A stretch of DNA of 6,743 nt. Source: Candidatus Aerophobota bacterium. GTDB lineage: Bacteria; Aerophobota; Aerophobia; Aerophobales; B47-G16. The notes beneath the pieces are model-generated. The model did no database searches, was not told where the DNA came from, and worked only from the letters and a program-made list of their open reading frames with translations. Location of the stretch: NCBI GenBank assembly GCA_003648815.1, contig QMPZ01000086.1:1-6743 (forward strand), read 5' to 3'. Below are positions 5,979 to 6,743 of the stretch, one piece after another. Position 1 is the stretch's first letter. Every line of letters begins with the position of its first letter. The translations under genes and the position numbers were made by a program.

Positions 5979-6743
5979 ATGAAGGCGTCATTAGTGTTAA
6001 CGTTAATCATAACGATGTCTTTGGTAGGAGTAGTTTCGACATATGCGCAAGAACCTGAGATAATAATATACTCCACTCCACAAGAGTACGAGAAACTCAC
6101 AGGTAAGAAGATAGTAAAGTTTCAAGAATCTCCTATGCTTAGAGTTAAAGTAGCTGCGGGTGAGCTTCCGTCGGTGGAGAAAAGATTACCTGAAGAGCCC
6201 TTGGTTATGAAGCCATTAAAGGAAATTGGACAGTACGGCGGTACACTCCATTCATTTACTACTTATTCAAACGCTGGTGAGGCTGCAGATCTTGCTGAAT
6301 ATCCCACCTTACTTTCTGTAGATTCCAAATATCGTTTAGTGCCAAATATTGCCAAAAAATGGGAATTTTCAAAAGATGGGAAGACATTGACCATCTACTT
6401 GAGGAAAGGGATGAAATGGTCTGATGGAGTTCCCTTTACTGCAGATGATATAATGTTCTGGTGGGAGGACACCCAATTAAATGAAGATCTGTCTCCAGGA
6501 GGGCCTCTCTCTTACTATCGACCCGGCGGGGAAACAATGAAGGTAGAGAAAATAGATGACTATACAGTTAGGTTCCACTTTTCATTACCTTATACCATAA
6601 TAGAAAACTGGCTTTCTGTAGATACAGGACCAGGAGCTAACCCCAAGCATTATCTAAAACAATTTCATATAAAATATAACCCAAAGGCTAACGAATTAGC
6701 AAAAGAACATGGCTTTAATCATTGGTATGAGTACTTCAAAGAT
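5979..6743 (+). CDS. ABC transporter substrate-binding protein, family 5, partial at 3' end
   Basis: The first 255 codons are in the window and the frame is open at the edge. A full family 5 (SBP_bac_5, PF00496) protein usually has 500-650 residues, so under half is visible. Residues 1-23 form a Sec signal peptide: Lys2, a hydrophobic core from Leu5 to Val19, and cleavage probably after TYA at position 23. There is no lipobox Cys, so the protein is released or periplasmic rather than a lipoprotein. Family hallmarks are IGQYGGTL near residue 87, LVPNIAKKWEFSKDGKTLTIYLRKGMKWSDG around 127-150, and the FTADDIMFWWED segment after it. The ESPML..KVAAGELPSVEKRLP stretch before GQYGG is common in one branch of this family. 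Members bind peptides or, in several lineages, oligosaccharides. Its position after the glycosidase/sulfatase genes, with a similar leader, suggests it captures the glycan they process; that is inference. Permease and ATPase genes would be expected beyond the window. Confidence 0.9.
   Translation, partial: MKASLVLTLIITMSLVGVVSTYAQEPEIIIYSTPQEYEKLTGKKIVKFQESPMLRVKVAAGELPSVEKRLPEEPLVMKPLKEIGQYGGTLHSFTTYSNAGEAADLAEYPTLLSVDSKYRLVPNIAKKWEFSKDGKTLTIYLRKGMKWSDGVPFTADDIMFWWEDTQLNEDLSPGGPLSYYRPGGETMKVEKIDDYTVRFHFSLPYTIIENWLSVDTGPGANPKHYLKQFHIKYNPKANELAKEHGFNHWYEYFKD

Noticed and set aside
5750..6100. Minus-strand 116-residue open frame across the second leader and the start of the binding-protein gene
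   Set aside because: It runs antisense to the signal peptide and N-terminus of a well-supported gene, is low-complexity, and has no recognisable domain.
1..6743. tRNA, rRNA, CRISPR array or insertion sequence ends
   Set aside because: I saw no cloverleaf, no regularly spaced repeats, no transposase motif and no terminal inverted repeats on either strand.

Overview
The window is bacterial. It has tightly spaced genes on one strand, strong purine-rich Shine-Dalgarno sites (GGAGG-type) before each gene, and moderately AT-rich DNA with purine-rich coding strands. Nothing allows a firm species call. The mix of sulfatase-superfamily enzymes, a GH78 glycosidase and a family 5 solute-binding protein fits an anaerobic or sediment-type polysaccharide degrader, possibly from an uncultivated lineage. 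That last point is inference only.

Layout: 1-324 is non-coding on the plus strand. It is pyrimidine-rich up to about 120, then becomes a purine-rich leader with a TTGACA box. At 325-5571 there is a probable three-gene operon: (i) an alkaline-phosphatase/sulfatase-superfamily hydrolase that lacks the formylglycine cysteine, with Thr in its place (325-1650); (ii) a GH78 alpha-L-rhamnosidase-type glycosidase with its acid/base residues in place (1751-4120); (iii) a canonical C-x-P-x-R formylglycine sulfatase (4219-5571). The two internal gaps are about 100 bases each. A 407-base gap follows. It holds what looks like a small frameshifted reverse-strand gene (5560-5807) and then a second purine-rich leader. 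The window ends inside a secreted family 5 (oligopeptide/oligosaccharide type) ABC transporter substrate-binding protein (5979 to the edge).

How the genes may work together: none of the three enzymes has a signal peptide, so they probably act in the cytoplasm on imported oligosaccharides. The exported binding protein downstream could capture those oligosaccharides. A rhamnosidase beside a sulfatase suggests a sulfated, deoxyhexose-containing glycan. The first hydrolase may remove a different ester, perhaps a phosphodiester.

The most interesting signal is outside the genes. The leaders of the enzyme operon and of the binding-protein gene share a conserved block (about 165-228 and 5847-5908). 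In both copies it can fold into the same two short nested helices, with G-U-compatible differences, and is followed by a second hairpin. It could be a structured RNA element or a shared operator that co-regulates both units.
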